Below are positions 56,006 through 64,000 of a DNA stretch of 64,000 nt, piece after piece. The stretch is taken from NCBI GenBank assembly GCA_947472765.1, contig CANJCM010000001.1, positions 1-64,000 of the forward strand. Reading direction: 5' to 3'. Positions within the stretch are counted from its first letter, which is position 1. Each line of letters starts with the position of its first letter. The notes beneath the pieces are model-generated. The model ran no database searches. It worked only from the letters and a program-made list of their open reading frames with translations, and was not told the origin of the DNA. Made by a program: the position numbers and the translations under genes. This DNA comes from Opitutia bacterium. Lineage in GTDB: Bacteria > Verrucomicrobiota > Verrucomicrobiia > Opitutales > Opitutaceae.

Positions 56006-56455
56006 ATGGACACTGCATCAAGAACTGAAGCGCTCTCACAGCGGCTGGCTGACAGCGGACTGCGCTCTACCCCTCAGCGTGAAGTGGTTTATGACGTGCT
56101 ACTAAAGAAACGCGACCACCCCACCGCCGACGAAGTTTTTGCCCGGGTTAAGCCCGAGCTTCCCACCATTTCCCTCGCAACGGTCTACAACTGCCTGGAA
56201 ACACTCGTTGCCTGTGACTTGGTCCGCGCCGTCAACATCGAGCGCGGCCCGACCCGCTACTGCCCAAATCTCCGTCCGCACGCCCATTTCCACGATGTGA
56301 AGACCGGGCGCACCCACGACATCGATCTGCCGCCCGAGGTCCTCGAGAAGGTCCAGGCAGTGCTGCCTAAGGGCTACAAACCTTCGTCCATCGAGATCAC
56401 TTTCCGCGGTTCCGCCGGCGCGCCCGTCGATGCGACCGGCAAGAGTACGTCCTGA
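56006..56455 (+). CDS. Fur/PerR-family transcriptional regulator
   Basis: The 149-residue protein has the Fur-family winged helix ('GLRSTPQREVVYDVLLKKRD' and 'LATVYNCLETLVACDLV') and a C-terminal dimerisation domain with a His-rich metal site in 'RPHAHFHDVKTGRTHDIDLP'. The CxxC pairs that bind the structural zinc in classical Fur and PerR are absent. It is therefore closer to Irr-like or divergent PerR-type regulators. Two dyad operators lie just upstream, so autoregulation is likely. It is followed 63 bases later by sufC, pointing to iron or peroxide control of Fe-S assembly. Confidence 0.87.
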   Translation: MDTASRTEALSQRLADSGLRSTPQREVVYDVLLKKRDHPTADEVFARVKPELPTISLATVYNCLETLVACDLVRAVNIERGPTRYCPNLRPHAHFHDVKTGRTHDIDLPPEVLEKVQAVLPKGYKPSSIEITFRGSAGAPVDATGKSTS

Positions 56456-56518
56456 CGCGTTTCCGCCCGGCTGCCTGCACCTCACACCGACCTCAGTTCC
56501 CGCTTTTCCTTTTCCTAC

Positions 56519-57283
56519 ATGTCCTCGCTCGAAATCAAAAATCTCCACGTCTCCATCGGCGAAAAAGAGATCGTCAAGGGCTTCACCCTGACGATCAACA
56601 GCGGCGAAGTTCACGCCATCATGGGGCCGAACGGCACCGGCAAGTCGACGCTCTCGAAGGCGATTGCCGGCCACCCCGACTACAAGATCACCCAGGGCGA
56701 GGTCCTCGTGGACGGCAAATCGATCCTCGAACTCGAGGCCGATGAGCGCGCCCGCGCCGGCATCTTCCTCGCGTTCCAGTACCCGAGCGAAATCACCGGC
56801 GTCTCGATCGCCAATTTCCTGCGCGCCGCCCTGCAGGCCCGCCTCGCCGAGGGCGAGGAACTCGACGCCAGCGCCTACTACAAGCGGCTCTACGACAAGA
56901 TGGACCGCCTGAAGATCGACCGGAAGTTCACCTCCCGCGCCGTCAACGAGGGCTTCTCCGGCGGCGAAAAGAAGCGCTGCGAAATTCTCCAGATGGCCAT
57001 GCTCGAGCCGAAGTTCGCGCTCATGGACGAGACCGACTCCGGCCTCGACATCGACGCGCTCCGCATCGTCGCCGAGGGCGTCAACGCCATGCGCGGCCCG
57101 AATCTAGGCGTGCTCCTGATTACGCACTATCAACGCCTGCTCGACTACATCGTGCCCGACCACGTCCACGTGATGTACGACGGCCAGATTGTGAAGAGCG
57201 GCGACAAGTCCCTCGCGCTCGAGCTCGAGGCCAAGGGCTACGACTGGGTGAAGAAGGAATTCGCCACCGCGAGTGCCCGCTGA
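56519..57283 (+). CDS. sufC: Fe-S cluster assembly ATPase SufC
   Basis: The 254-residue ABC ATPase has Walker A '[16 protein letters not shown]', the signature '[17 protein letters not shown]' and Walker B '[15 protein letters not shown]'. These match SufC specifically ('[20 protein letters not shown]'). It forms the SufBCD scaffold for building iron-sulfur clusters. It is the first gene of the cluster sufC-sufB-sufD-sufT. The gap to sufB is 28 bases. Putting sufC ahead of sufB is a common order outside the enterobacteria. Confidence 0.96.
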   Translation: MSSLEIKNLHVSIGEKEIVKGFTLTINSGEVHAIMGPNGTGKSTLSKAIAGHPDYKITQGEVLVDGKSILELEADERARAGIFLAFQYPSEITGVSIANFLRAALQARLAEGEELDASAYYKRLYDKMDRLKIDRKFTSRAVNEGFSGGEKKRCEILQMAMLEPKFALMDETDSGLDIDALRIVAEGVNAMRGPNLGVLLITHYQRLLDYIVPDHVHVMYDGQIVKSGDKSLALELEAKGYDWVKKEFATASAR

Positions 57284-57311
57284 TCGCCCGCCCCGCGCAA
57301 CCCATACCGCC

Positions 57312-58760
57312 ATGAAACCTTCTCCTGACACTCTTCCCGCCGACGAGGCGACCGCGGTCGAAAATCCCGTCTCGGGCATCGATCAGTCGTCCGGCAATTT
57401 CCGCTATGAAATGGACTACGCGTTCGACGCGGGCACGGGCCTGACCGAGAACACCGTCCGTTACATCAGCGAGGTCAAGAAGGAGGCATCATGGCTGCTC
57501 GACTTCCGGCTCAACGCGCTGAAGACGTTCCACTCGAAGCCGCTGCCCACACACTGGGCGACGAAGGATCTCGAGAACATCAATTTCGACAAGATCCGCT
57601 ATTACCTCTCGCAGGGTCTGAAGCCGAAGCGGACCTGGGAAGAGGTGCCGGACGACATCAAGAAGACCTTCGAGCGGCTCGGCATCCCGGAACAGGAGCG
57701 CAAGTTCCTTGCTGGCGTCGAGGCGCAGTTCGACTCCGAGGCCGCCTATTCGAACATCAAGGAGATCGTCTCGAAGCAGGGCGTTATCTTCGTCAATTCC
57801 ACCGAGGGCCTCCGCGAGCATCCTGAGCTGTTCCGGAAGTTCTTCGGCAAGGTCATCCCGACCGGTGACAACAAGTTCTCCGCCCTCAACAGCGCGGTGT
57901 TCTCGGGCGGCTCCTTCATCTACGTCCCGCCGGGCGTGAAGGTCGCGCAACCGCTGCAGGCCTACTTCCGGATCAACGCGGAAAACTTCGGCCAGTTTGA
58001 GCGCACGCTCATCATCGCCGACGAGGGCTCCGAGGTGACCTACATGGAAGGCTGCACCGCGCCGAAGTTCTCCACCTCGACGCTGCACAGCGCCGTCGTC
58101 GAACTCGTCGCACTCAAGGGCGCGAAGATTCAGTACATCACGGTCCAGAACTGGTCCTCCAACGTCTTCAACCTCGTGACCAAGCGCGGCGTCGCGCACG
58201 AGATGGCCGAGATCAAGTGGATCGACTGCAACATCGGCAGCCGGCTCACGATGAAGTACCCGGGCGTCGTCCTCAAGGGACGCAAGGCCCGCGGCGAGGT
58301 CATCTCCATCGCGCTCGCCAACGACGGTCAGCATCAGGACACCGGCGCGAAGATGATCCACCAGGCGGACGAGACCACCTCCAACATCGTCGCGAAATCC
58401 ATCTCCGTCGGACAGGGCCGCAGCACCTATCGCGGCCAAGTGCACATCCCGAAACATCTCAAGGGGTGCAAGAACAACACCGAGTGCGACGCGCTGCTGA
58501 TCAACACGAACAGCCGCACCGACACCTACCCGGCCATCACCGTCAAAGGCGACCGCAACGCCGTCCAGCACGAGGCGAGCGTCTCGAAGGTGAATGAAGA
58601 AATGATCTTCTACATGCAGCAGCGCGGTCTCACCGAGGGGCAGGCCATGAGCCTCGCGGTGAATGGCTTCATCAACGACCTCGCCCGCCAGTTTCCCATG
58701 GAGTACTCGGTCGAGCTCAAGCGGCTGATCGATCTCGAGATGGAAGGCAGCGTCGGCTGA
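57312..58760 (+). CDS. sufB: Fe-S cluster assembly scaffold protein SufB
   Basis: The 482-residue protein has the SufB blocks '[20 protein letters not shown]', '[20 protein letters not shown]', '[17 protein letters not shown]' and '[20 protein letters not shown]' with '[18 protein letters not shown]'. It builds nascent clusters on the SufBCD complex. The ATG at 57312 yields an N-terminal extension before the conserved start. It is 28 bases after sufC. No defect seen. Confidence 0.96.
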   Translation: MKPSPDTLPADEATAVENPVSGIDQSSGNFRYEMDYAFDAGTGLTENTVRYISEVKKEASWLLDFRLNALKTFHSKPLPTHWATKDLENINFDKIRYYLSQGLKPKRTWEEVPDDIKKTFERLGIPEQERKFLAGVEAQFDSEAAYSNIKEIVSKQGVIFVNSTEGLREHPELFRKFFGKVIPTGDNKFSALNSAVFSGGSFIYVPPGVKVAQPLQAYFRINAENFGQFERTLIIADEGSEVTYMEGCTAPKFSTSTLHSAVVELVALKGAKIQYITVQNWSSNVFNLVTKRGVAHEMAEIKWIDCNIGSRLTMKYPGVVLKGRKARGEVISIALANDGQHQDTGAKMIHQADETTSNIVAKSISVGQGRSTYRGQVHIPKHLKGCKNNTECDALLINTNSRTDTYPAITVKGDRNAVQHEASVSKVNEEMIFYMQQRGLTEGQAMSLAVNGFINDLARQFPMEYSVELKRLIDLEMEGSVG

Positions 58761-58764
58761 TCGG

Positions 58765-58890
58765 ATTTTCGATTTTGGATTCTCGATTTTCGATTGTCGG
58801 ACCGGGTCCGGCAGGAGAGTCGCGGAGAAAAAATCGGAATGTCCCAGCAGCCGTTTCAATCGAAAATCGAGAATCCGAAATCGAAAATTC
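58765..58890. repeat. Inverted pair of 'AAAATCGAGAATCC' repeats between sufB and sufD
   Basis: Left arm 58765-58796 and right arm 58858-58890 are near-perfect reverse complements over about 32 bases. The spacer is GC-rich. The right arm ends directly before the sufD ATG at 58892, so a large hairpin could cover or clear the sufD start in mRNA. Confidence 0.8.
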
Positions 58891-58891
58891 C

Positions 58892-60199
58892 ATGTCCGCT
58901 CCCACTTCCGCGCCGCGTTCGCTGACCGGCAGTTTTCCCGCCGAGGCTTTTGCGCAGCATCTCACTTCGCTCGCCGGCGCTCCGGCCTGGTGGCTCGACC
59001 GGCAGCGCGCCGCTTACGAGACCTACGCCGGTTTGCCGATGCCGCGCCGCACCGACGAGTCCTGGCGCTTTTCGAATGTCGTCGGCCTGTCGCTGGACGG
59101 TTTCACCGCGAATCCCGCGGCGAGCCCCACCGCCCTCACCTCGCCATTCGGCACCCCGCACCTCGCGTTTCTCAACAACACGGTGGTTAACCGCAACGCG
59201 GTCCCCGCCGAACTCGTGCGCCAGGGCGTGGTCGTTACGACGCTGGTTGAAGCCGCCGCCCAACATCCCGAACTGCTGCGCGCCCACTTCATGGCCCAGC
59301 CGCAGAAGCTCGGCTCCGGCAAGTTCGCCGCGTTGCACAGCGCGTTCGTGGGCGCGGGAGCGTTCGTCTACGTTCCGCGCGGGGTCGAGGTGAAGGAACC
59401 CATCCTCATCACTCACGCCGCCGCTGGCGCCGGTTCGGCCGTATTTCCCCACACGCTGGTCGTGCTGGAGGAAAATGCCCGTGCCACCGTCGTGGATCAT
59501 TTCGTGTCCGCCGATGACGCCGCGCACTTCGCCTGCGGTGCCAACGACCTCTACGCCGGTCACGGCTCCCAGCTTACCTACATCGGGGCACAGGACTGGT
59601 CGCGCACGTCGCGCTCGTTTCAGTTCAATTCCACCGTCGTCCGTCGCGATGCCCGCGTGCAGTCGCTGAACCTCCACCTCGGCGGCCGGCAGGCGCGCCA
59701 CGAGTCGCTCTCGCAGCTTCAGGCGCCGGGCGCGTTTTCCGAGATGCTCGCACTCACCGTCGCGGACGACACGCAGGAATTCGATCAGCGCACGCTCCAG
59801 ATCCACCAGGCGCCGAACACGAAGTCCGATCTGCTCTACAAGAACGCCCTCCGCGATCAGTCGAAGACGATCTTCTCCGGACTGATCGTCGTCGATCCCG
59901 ACGCGCAGAAAACCGACGCCTACCAGAGCAACCGCAACCTGATGCTCAGCGACGACGCCGAGGCGAGTTCGCTGCCCGGACTCGAGATTCAGGCCAACGA
60001 TGTGCGCTGCACCCACGGAGCCACTACCAGCCGGATCGACCCCGAACAGGAGTTCTACCTTCAGGCCCGCGGCATTTCGAAGGCCGCGGCCGACGAACTC
60101 CTCACCTTCGGATTCTTCGAGGAGGTTCTGAACCGGCTCGAGAGCGATCCGCTCCACGACGTCCTCCGCACGTTGATCCAGTCCCAATTCAAGAAGTAG
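58892..60199 (+). CDS. sufD: Fe-S cluster assembly protein SufD
   Basis: The 435-residue protein has the SufD features: 'YETYAGLPMPRRTDESWRFS' near the N-terminus, the beta-helix block 'YVPRGVEVKEPILITH', 'YIGAQDWSRTSRSFQFN' and the end 'ARGISKAAADELLTFGFFEE'. It partners SufB in the scaffold. The gap from sufB is 131 bases and is filled by an inverted repeat pair. It lies before sufT. No cysteine desulfurase (SufS) or SufU/SufE follows in the window, so those must be elsewhere or beyond this cluster. Confidence 0.95.
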   Translation: MSAPTSAPRSLTGSFPAEAFAQHLTSLAGAPAWWLDRQRAAYETYAGLPMPRRTDESWRFSNVVGLSLDGFTANPAASPTALTSPFGTPHLAFLNNTVVNRNAVPAELVRQGVVVTTLVEAAAQHPELLRAHFMAQPQKLGSGKFAALHSAFVGAGAFVYVPRGVEVKEPILITHAAAGAGSAVFPHTLVVLEENARATVVDHFVSADDAAHFACGANDLYAGHGSQLTYIGAQDWSRTSRSFQFNSTVVRRDARVQSLNLHLGGRQARHESLSQLQAPGAFSEMLALTVADDTQEFDQRTLQIHQAPNTKSDLLYKNALRDQSKTIFSGLIVVDPDAQKTDAYQSNRNLMLSDDAEASSLPGLEIQANDVRCTHGATTSRIDPEQEFYLQARGISKAAADELLTFGFFEEVLNRLESDPLHDVLRTLIQSQFKK

Positions 60200-60206
60200 T
60201 CCGGGC

Positions 60207-60344
60207 AGTAGCGAGTAGTGAGCATCATTCTTCCGCCCGTTATTTCGCTCTGCGCACCACACCGCCGACGCCGCCATTCGCGTACAGCCTCCGCCAAGAC
60301 ATTCCGTCCCTACTCGCTACCCGCTACTCTCTACTCGCTACTCC
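60207..60344. repeat. Inverted 'AGTAGCGAGTAG' repeats between sufD and sufT
   Basis: Left arm around 60207-60222 contains AGTAGCGAGTAGTGAG; the right arm (60309-60344) contains several copies of the complement CTACTCGCTAC. The right arm ends a few bases before the sufT ATG. Confidence 0.6.
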
Positions 60345-60350
60345 CAGAAA

Positions 60351-60905
60351 ATGAACAACCGCGACCGCACCCTCTCCCGCGATGTCTCCGCGACGCAGAT
60401 TCCGTCTGGTGACAAGACGCTGCTCACTTCCGGCACAACCGTCATGATTCATCAGACGCTGGGCGGGAGCTACACCGTGCAAACGGACTTCGGACTCTTC
60501 CGGATCGACGGCAAGGACGGCGACGCCCTCGGCGAGAAGGTCGCGGACAGCACGGTCAACGCCGCCACCCTCGCGGACGGTGCACCTGATCCCGAGGCGG
60601 TCTGGGCTCAACTTCGCTACGTCTTCGATCCTGAGATCCCGGTCAACATCGTCGACCTCGGCCTCGTCTACTCGATGGACATCGAGAAACTCGCCGAACA
60701 GAACCCACCCGGCTACAAGGTAAACGTCGCCATGACGCTGACCGCTCCCGGTTGCGGCATGGGCCCGGCGATCGCCGAGGATGCGAAGAACAAGATTCTC
60801 CTGGTCCCCGGCGTCAGCGACGCCGACGTGCGCATCACGTGGGAGCCAGCCTGGAACCAGCAGATGATCTCCGAAGAGGGGAAGATGAAGCTGGGACTCA
60901 TCTGA
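60351..60905 (+). CDS. sufT: SufT-type Fe-S assembly protein, copy 2
   Basis: The 184-residue protein has an N-terminal beta-rich domain ('SREVSATQIPSGDKTLLTSG'-like; seen here as 'RDVSATQIPSGDKTLLTSG') and the MIP18/DUF59 domain with 'DPEIPVNIVDLGLVYSM' and 'MTLTAPGCGMGPAIAEDA'. It helps insert or carry Fe-S clusters when the demand is high. It is the last gene in the suf set, in the place where this family often lies. Copy 1 at 2480 is a paralogue with the same layout. Confidence 0.9.
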   Translation: MNNRDRTLSRDVSATQIPSGDKTLLTSGTTVMIHQTLGGSYTVQTDFGLFRIDGKDGDALGEKVADSTVNAATLADGAPDPEAVWAQLRYVFDPEIPVNIVDLGLVYSMDIEKLAEQNPPGYKVNVAMTLTAPGCGMGPAIAEDAKNKILLVPGVSDADVRITWEPAWNQQMISEEGKMKLGLI

Positions 60906-60973
60906 ACGAAGTAAGAAGTAAGATGCAGAAGGAAGAAACCGGGCGGGGACGGCACCCGCCCCAAACTCCATTT

Positions 60974-60998
60974 GTAGGGGCGCGCCTCGTGCGCGCCC
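60974..60998 (+). repeat. GTAG hairpin (REP family Y) followed by a T-run
   Basis: GTAG followed by stem GGGCGCGC/GCGCGCCC with loop CTCGT, and immediately TTTTTCTTTTCT. It lies 69 bases after sufT and could terminate the suf transcript. The rest of the 301-base gap holds the pair at 61011 and no gene. Confidence 0.75.
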
Positions 60999-61010
60999 TT
61001 TTTCTTTTCT

Positions 61011-61083
61011 GTCATTCTGAGCGGAGCGAAGGATCCACGGTATGAGCGACCGAAGATGGATTCTTCGCTGCGCTCAGAATGAC
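61011..61083. repeat. Second inverted pair of 'CATTCTGAGCG' repeats
   Basis: Left arm 61011-61037 begins GTCATTCTGAGCGGAGCG; right arm 61057-61083 is its near-perfect complement. The spacer is 19 bases. It corresponds to the pair at 55761-55835. Confidence 0.8.
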
Positions 61084-61206
61084 AATCCGGGGCGATCAGG
61101 GCAGCGGCAGAACGCAGCCTCGCCGCCCGACAAAAACCGGCTCGTTTCTTCACTCTTCCCTCATAAGTCTGACCTCGTGTTGGCCTGAGGCCGGCGCCCC
61201 TACCCC

Positions 61207-62262
61207 ATGAAACTCCTGTCTCCGCTTCACTGTGTCCTGCTGCTGTCGGCACTGGCAGCGCAGTCTCTCTTCGCCGACCGCATCGTCCTCGTCGCGGGCG
61301 GCAGCGAAGACCGCACGGATGTCCCGGCCCTCCAAGCCCGACTGAAAGAACCTTTCGGCGTGGCCTTCGATTCGAAGGACAACCTGCTCATCGTCGAGAT
61401 GGTGTCGGGCAACCGGCTCTTGAAAATCGACGCCGGCGGCCGTCTCACGCATGTGGCCGGGCAGACCGCTCCCGGTGACGCTGGCGACGGAGGACCCGCC
61501 CTAGGAGCCCAGTTCAACGGCCCGCACAGCCTCGTCATCCTGCCCAATGACGACGTCATCCTCGGCGACACCTGGAACGGCCGCCTCCGCCGGATTAACG
61601 CGAAGACTGGTATGCTCACGACCGAACCCGGCTTCCTGACGCCGAAGGACAAGGTCCGAACCGCCGGCCCGTTCTGCATCGCGCTCAACCCCGCCGGCAC
61701 CGAGGTGATTATTTCCGACCTCAACCGCGTCCATGCCCTCGAACTCAAAACCGGCCGGCTCCGGCTGATCGCCGGCAACGGGACGAAGGGCGTTCCCGCC
61801 GATGGGGCCGTCGCCACGGAAGCGCCCCTCGTCGATCCCCGGGCCGCGGTGGTCGATCGCAAGGGCAACGTCTACATCCTGGAGCGCAATGGCCACGCCC
61901 TGCGCGTCGTGGATCCCTCCGGTCGGATTCGGACCGTGGTCAATGCATCGGGGAAAAAGGGCGGCGAAGGCGACGGCGGCGATGCACTAGCGGCCACGAT
62001 GAGCGGACCGAAACACCTCTGCATCGACCATGACGACAACGTCATCATCGCCGATGCCGAGAATCACATCGTCCGGAAGTACGTCCCTGCCACAGGTAAA
62101 ATCGTCCGCGTGGCCGGCACCGGCAAACCCGGCACGGCGGGCGTCGGCGGCGCACCGGAACAGTGTGAACTCAACCGGCCTCACGGCGTGACCGTCGCCC
62201 GCGACGGCACGCTCTTCATCACGGATAGCTACAACAACCGCATCCTGAAGATCGTCCGCTGA
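61207..62262 (+). CDS. Exported NHL-repeat beta-propeller protein
   Basis: The 351-residue protein has a signal peptide ('MKLLSPLHCVLLLSALAAQS') and then NHL-type propeller repeats: 'LKEPFGVAFDSKDNLLIVEM', 'FNGPHSLVILPNDDVILGDT', 'AAVVDRKGNVYILERNGHAL', 'MSGPKHLCIDHDDNVIIADA' and 'LNRPHGVTVARDGTLFITDS'. Five to six blades are visible. Such proteins bind ligands or have lactonase-like activity, and the role is unknown. It stands alone between the suf cluster and the hydrolase gene. Confidence 0.87.
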   Translation: MKLLSPLHCVLLLSALAAQSLFADRIVLVAGGSEDRTDVPALQARLKEPFGVAFDSKDNLLIVEMVSGNRLLKIDAGGRLTHVAGQTAPGDAGDGGPALGAQFNGPHSLVILPNDDVILGDTWNGRLRRINAKTGMLTTEPGFLTPKDKVRTAGPFCIALNPAGTEVIISDLNRVHALELKTGRLRLIAGNGTKGVPADGAVATEAPLVDPRAAVVDRKGNVYILERNGHALRVVDPSGRIRTVVNASGKKGGEGDGGDALAATMSGPKHLCIDHDDNVIIADAENHIVRKYVPATGKIVRVAGTGKPGTAGVGGAPEQCELNRPHGVTVARDGTLFITDSYNNRILKIVR

Positions 62263-62435
62263 ACACAGCCTCCGGGGTACTCGCCCGCTCGGCCTCGATC
62301 CCACCCCCGCACGCCACCAAAGGAAATCCTTTGGCCACTTTCCCGCGCCGTTCCGCGGGTTGACCTTCGTACACATCACTACAGCGTCCTCTCGGCCTGC
62401 CCCATCTCTTTCGTCCCCAAAAAACCAATATCCCC

Positions 62436-63338
62436 ATGAGCAACATCGCCGAACGCAAATCAGCCAAGGAATTCGATCAGGAACTGCTGGATCTCTACGA
62501 CTACTACGTCCACGGCGCGATTGATCGCCGCACCTTCATGGAGCGCGCCACCAAGTTCGCCGTCGGCGGTCTGACCGCTGCTGCGCTCCTTCAGGCGCTG
62601 AGCCCGCAATACGCCTGGGCCGCCGAGGTGCCGAAGGAAGATGCCCGCGTGAAGTCGGAGTACCTCAAGTACTCGTCCCCGAACGGCAGCAAGGAAATGC
62701 GCGGCCTCTTCGCGAAGCCCGCCAACGCCACCGGCAAACTGCCTGGCATCATCGTGGTGCACGAGAACCGCGGCCTGAACCCGTACATCGAGGATGTCGC
62801 CCGCCGCGTCGCGCTCGCGGGTTTCGTCGCTTTCGCACCGGACGCGCTCTTCCCGCTCGGAGGCTATCCGGGCAACGACGAGCAGGGCGTCACCATGCAG
62901 CGCACGCTGAAGCCCGAGACGATCAACGAGGATTTCATCGCCGCCACGCAGTTCCTGCAGAAGCACGCGGACTGCAACGGGAAGATCGGCGTCACCGGCT
63001 TCTGTTTCGGCGGCGGCATGGCCAACCGGCTCGCGGTTCGTCTGCCGGACATCGTCAAGGCCTCGGTCCCCTACTACGGCGGCCAGCCCACGGCCGAGGA
63101 AACCGCGAAGATCAAGGCGTCTCTCCTGATCCACTACGCCGGCCTCGACACCCGCGTGAACGCCGGCTGGCCGGCTTACGAGGAAGCGCTCAAGGCGAAC
63201 AAGATCGAGTACGAGGCGTACATCTATCCGGACGTGAATCACGGTTTCCACAACGACACCACGCCGCGCTACGACAAAGCGGCCGCGGAGCTGTCGTGGT
63301 CGCGCACGGTGGCGTTCTTCAAGAAGAAGCTCGCCTGA
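62436..63338 (+). CDS. Tat-exported dienelactone hydrolase-family protein
   Basis: The 300-residue protein carries an unusually long n-region (about 30 residues) before the twin-arginine motif '[20 protein letters not shown]', ending near 'AWAAE'. The hydrolase domain follows with the catalytic Cys in '[16 protein letters not shown]', the Asp in '[14 protein letters not shown]' and the His in '[14 protein letters not shown]'. The family includes carboxymethylenebutenolidase, but exported relatives often act on other esters or lactones. A terminator with a TTCG loop follows. Confidence 0.88.
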   Translation: MSNIAERKSAKEFDQELLDLYDYYVHGAIDRRTFMERATKFAVGGLTAAALLQALSPQYAWAAEVPKEDARVKSEYLKYSSPNGSKEMRGLFAKPANATGKLPGIIVVHENRGLNPYIEDVARRVALAGFVAFAPDALFPLGGYPGNDEQGVTMQRTLKPETINEDFIAATQFLQKHADCNGKIGVTGFCFGGGMANRLAVRLPDIVKASVPYYGGQPTAEETAKIKASLLIHYAGLDTRVNAGWPAYEEALKANKIEYEAYIYPDVNHGFHNDTTPRYDKAAAELSWSRTVAFFKKKLA

Positions 63339-63365
63339 GTCGCAGGCAAACTTCGTGAGGTTTTC

Positions 63366-63394
63366 GGGCCCGCTGTTCGCAGCGGGCCCTTTTT
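63366..63394 (+). terminator. Strong terminator after the dienelactone hydrolase gene
   Basis: GGGCCCGCTG pairs perfectly with CAGCGGGCCC over 10 bp around a TTCG tetraloop and is followed by TTTTT. It is 27 bases after the stop codon. Confidence 0.9.
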
Positions 63395-63415
63395 ATGTCG
63401 GCGACCGGAGTATTG

Positions 63416-63609
63416 AACACGGAGGACGCGGAGGGCGCAGAGGGAAGAGCGCAAAGCTCGGGCGCGCACGAGGCACGCCCCTACGAAGACGGCCTGATTT
63501 CTTCGTAGGGGCGTGGCTTGTCCACGCCTCAATGCGTCTTTTTCGAACGACGAAAGCCGACGTTAGTTCGACGGCTCGAACCCTCTGCGACCTCCGTGTC
63601 CTCTGGGTT
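63416..63609. repeat. Nested inverted repeats around a REP family Y pair
   Basis: Outer arms (63416-63444 and 63581-63609) are 29-base imperfect complements of the 'GACGCGGAGG' type. Inside lies a REP family Y pair: minus copy 63460-63484 and plus copy 63505-63529, both beginning GTAG with the GTAG ends facing each other. The plus stem GGCGTGG/CCACGCC and minus stem GGCGTGC/GCGCGCC keep pairing despite changes. The 355-base gap contains no gene. Confidence 0.8.
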
Positions 63610-63693
63610 AAATATGTTTGGGAAAACTCCCGAACATACGGAAACGGCCACTCGCTCACGCTCGCAGCCACGAAGCGAAGCCGCACTCAGCCC

Positions 63694-64000
63694 TCACACC
63701 GCCTCGGCTGCGATCCGCGCCCGCATCTTCGCCTCGGGCATCACGCCGATGCCGCCCTTCATGTTGTCACGCAGGTGCGCGACTTTCGACGTCGCGGGAA
63801 TCGCACAGGTAATCGCCGGATGCGAGACGATGAACTTCAGCAACACCTGCGCCCAGGTTTCGCAGCCGATCTCCGCGGCCCACGCGGGCAGCGGCCGGTT
63901 GCGGAGCCGGGTGAAGAGATCGCCGCTCGCGAAAGGCCGGTTCGCGATCACCGCGACGCCCCGCTCCTGGCACAACGGCAGCAACCGCTGCTCCGCCTCA
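63694..64000 (-). CDS. Aldo/keto reductase, C-terminal part (cut by window edge)
   Basis: The frame is open to the right edge, so only the last 101 residues are visible and the start lies beyond base 64000. The visible part reads 'LLPLCQERGVAVIANRPFAS', 'WAQVLLKFIVSHPAITCAIP' and 'ATSKVAHLRDNMKGGIG', which are the C-terminal barrel elements of the aldo/keto reductase family (the 'IPATSK' phosphate-binding region for NADP). The substrate is unknown. The catalytic Tyr and Asp are outside the window. It is convergent with the dienelactone hydrolase gene. Confidence 0.85.
   Translation of the reverse strand, partial: EAEQRLLPLCQERGVAVIANRPFASGDLFTRLRNRPLPAWAAEIGCETWAQVLLKFIVSHPAITCAIPATSKVAHLRDNMKGGIGVMPEAKMRARIAAEAV

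Overview
The window is a high-GC bacterial chromosome segment that looks like a member of Opitutaceae (Verrucomicrobia). That is an inference from gene content: a TonB-dependent receptor of about 1100 residues with a plug preceded by 'VRLDPFSVSAD', an exosortase fused to an EpsI domain, planctomycete/verrucomicrobial DUF1592 and PQQ proteins, lipid A synthesis (LpxI) and gaps full of short palindromic repeats. No rRNA, tRNA, CRISPR array, insertion-sequence transposase or prophage was seen. About 50 protein genes were called; two are cut by the window edges (LpxI at the left, an aldo/keto reductase at the right).

Layout. 1-7.5 kb: lpxI, a DUF151 nuclease-like gene and a tRNA-dihydrouridine synthase, convergent with sppA plus a SufT-like gene; then a conserved 496-residue protein of unknown function and a DapF homologue with both catalytic cysteines replaced by serine. 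7.6-11.7 kb: a periplasmic redoxin, then a membrane protein translationally coupled to an exosortase-EpsI fusion, followed by a possible 30-residue membrane peptide. 11.8-16.0 kb: RND efflux permease and adaptor. 16.2-20.1 kb: xerD-type recombinase, infA, tadA, superoxide dismutase, DMT transporter. 20.3-30.1 kb: CehA/McbA-type metallohydrolase, C-terminal processing protease, DUF1592 cytochrome-type protein, an HPD-motif protein and a di-haem cytochrome c. 30.4-33.8 kb: TonB-dependent receptor.

34.4-46.3 kb holds an oxidative-metabolism block: SDH-like AroE homologue, cupin, a cytochrome-PQQ dehydrogenase fusion, and a minus-strand set of GMC oxidoreductase, Tat-type small subunit, second GMC oxidoreductase, SDR, beta-propeller and DapA-like protein. 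These fit together as periplasmic oxidation of a sugar or sugar acid feeding electrons to cytochromes; the substrate cannot be read from sequence. 46.4-54.0 kb: alpha/beta hydrolase, LysR regulator divergent from a TerC protein, DUF4139 protein, GNAT, UvrD-type helicase. 54.7-60.9 kb: trxB, a Fur/PerR-family regulator with two matching operators in front of it, then sufC-sufB-sufD-sufT without a cysteine desulfurase. 61.2-64 kb: NHL-repeat protein, Tat-exported dienelactone hydrolase, aldo/keto reductase.

The most striking non-coding signal is that many intergenic gaps hold pairs of inverted short repeats, often nested. Several belong to families of hairpins with a 5' GTAG or GGAG tetranucleotide, conserved loops and covarying stems, which is the signature of REP/BIME elements mobilised by RAYT (TnpA_REP) proteins. 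No RAYT gene lies in the window.
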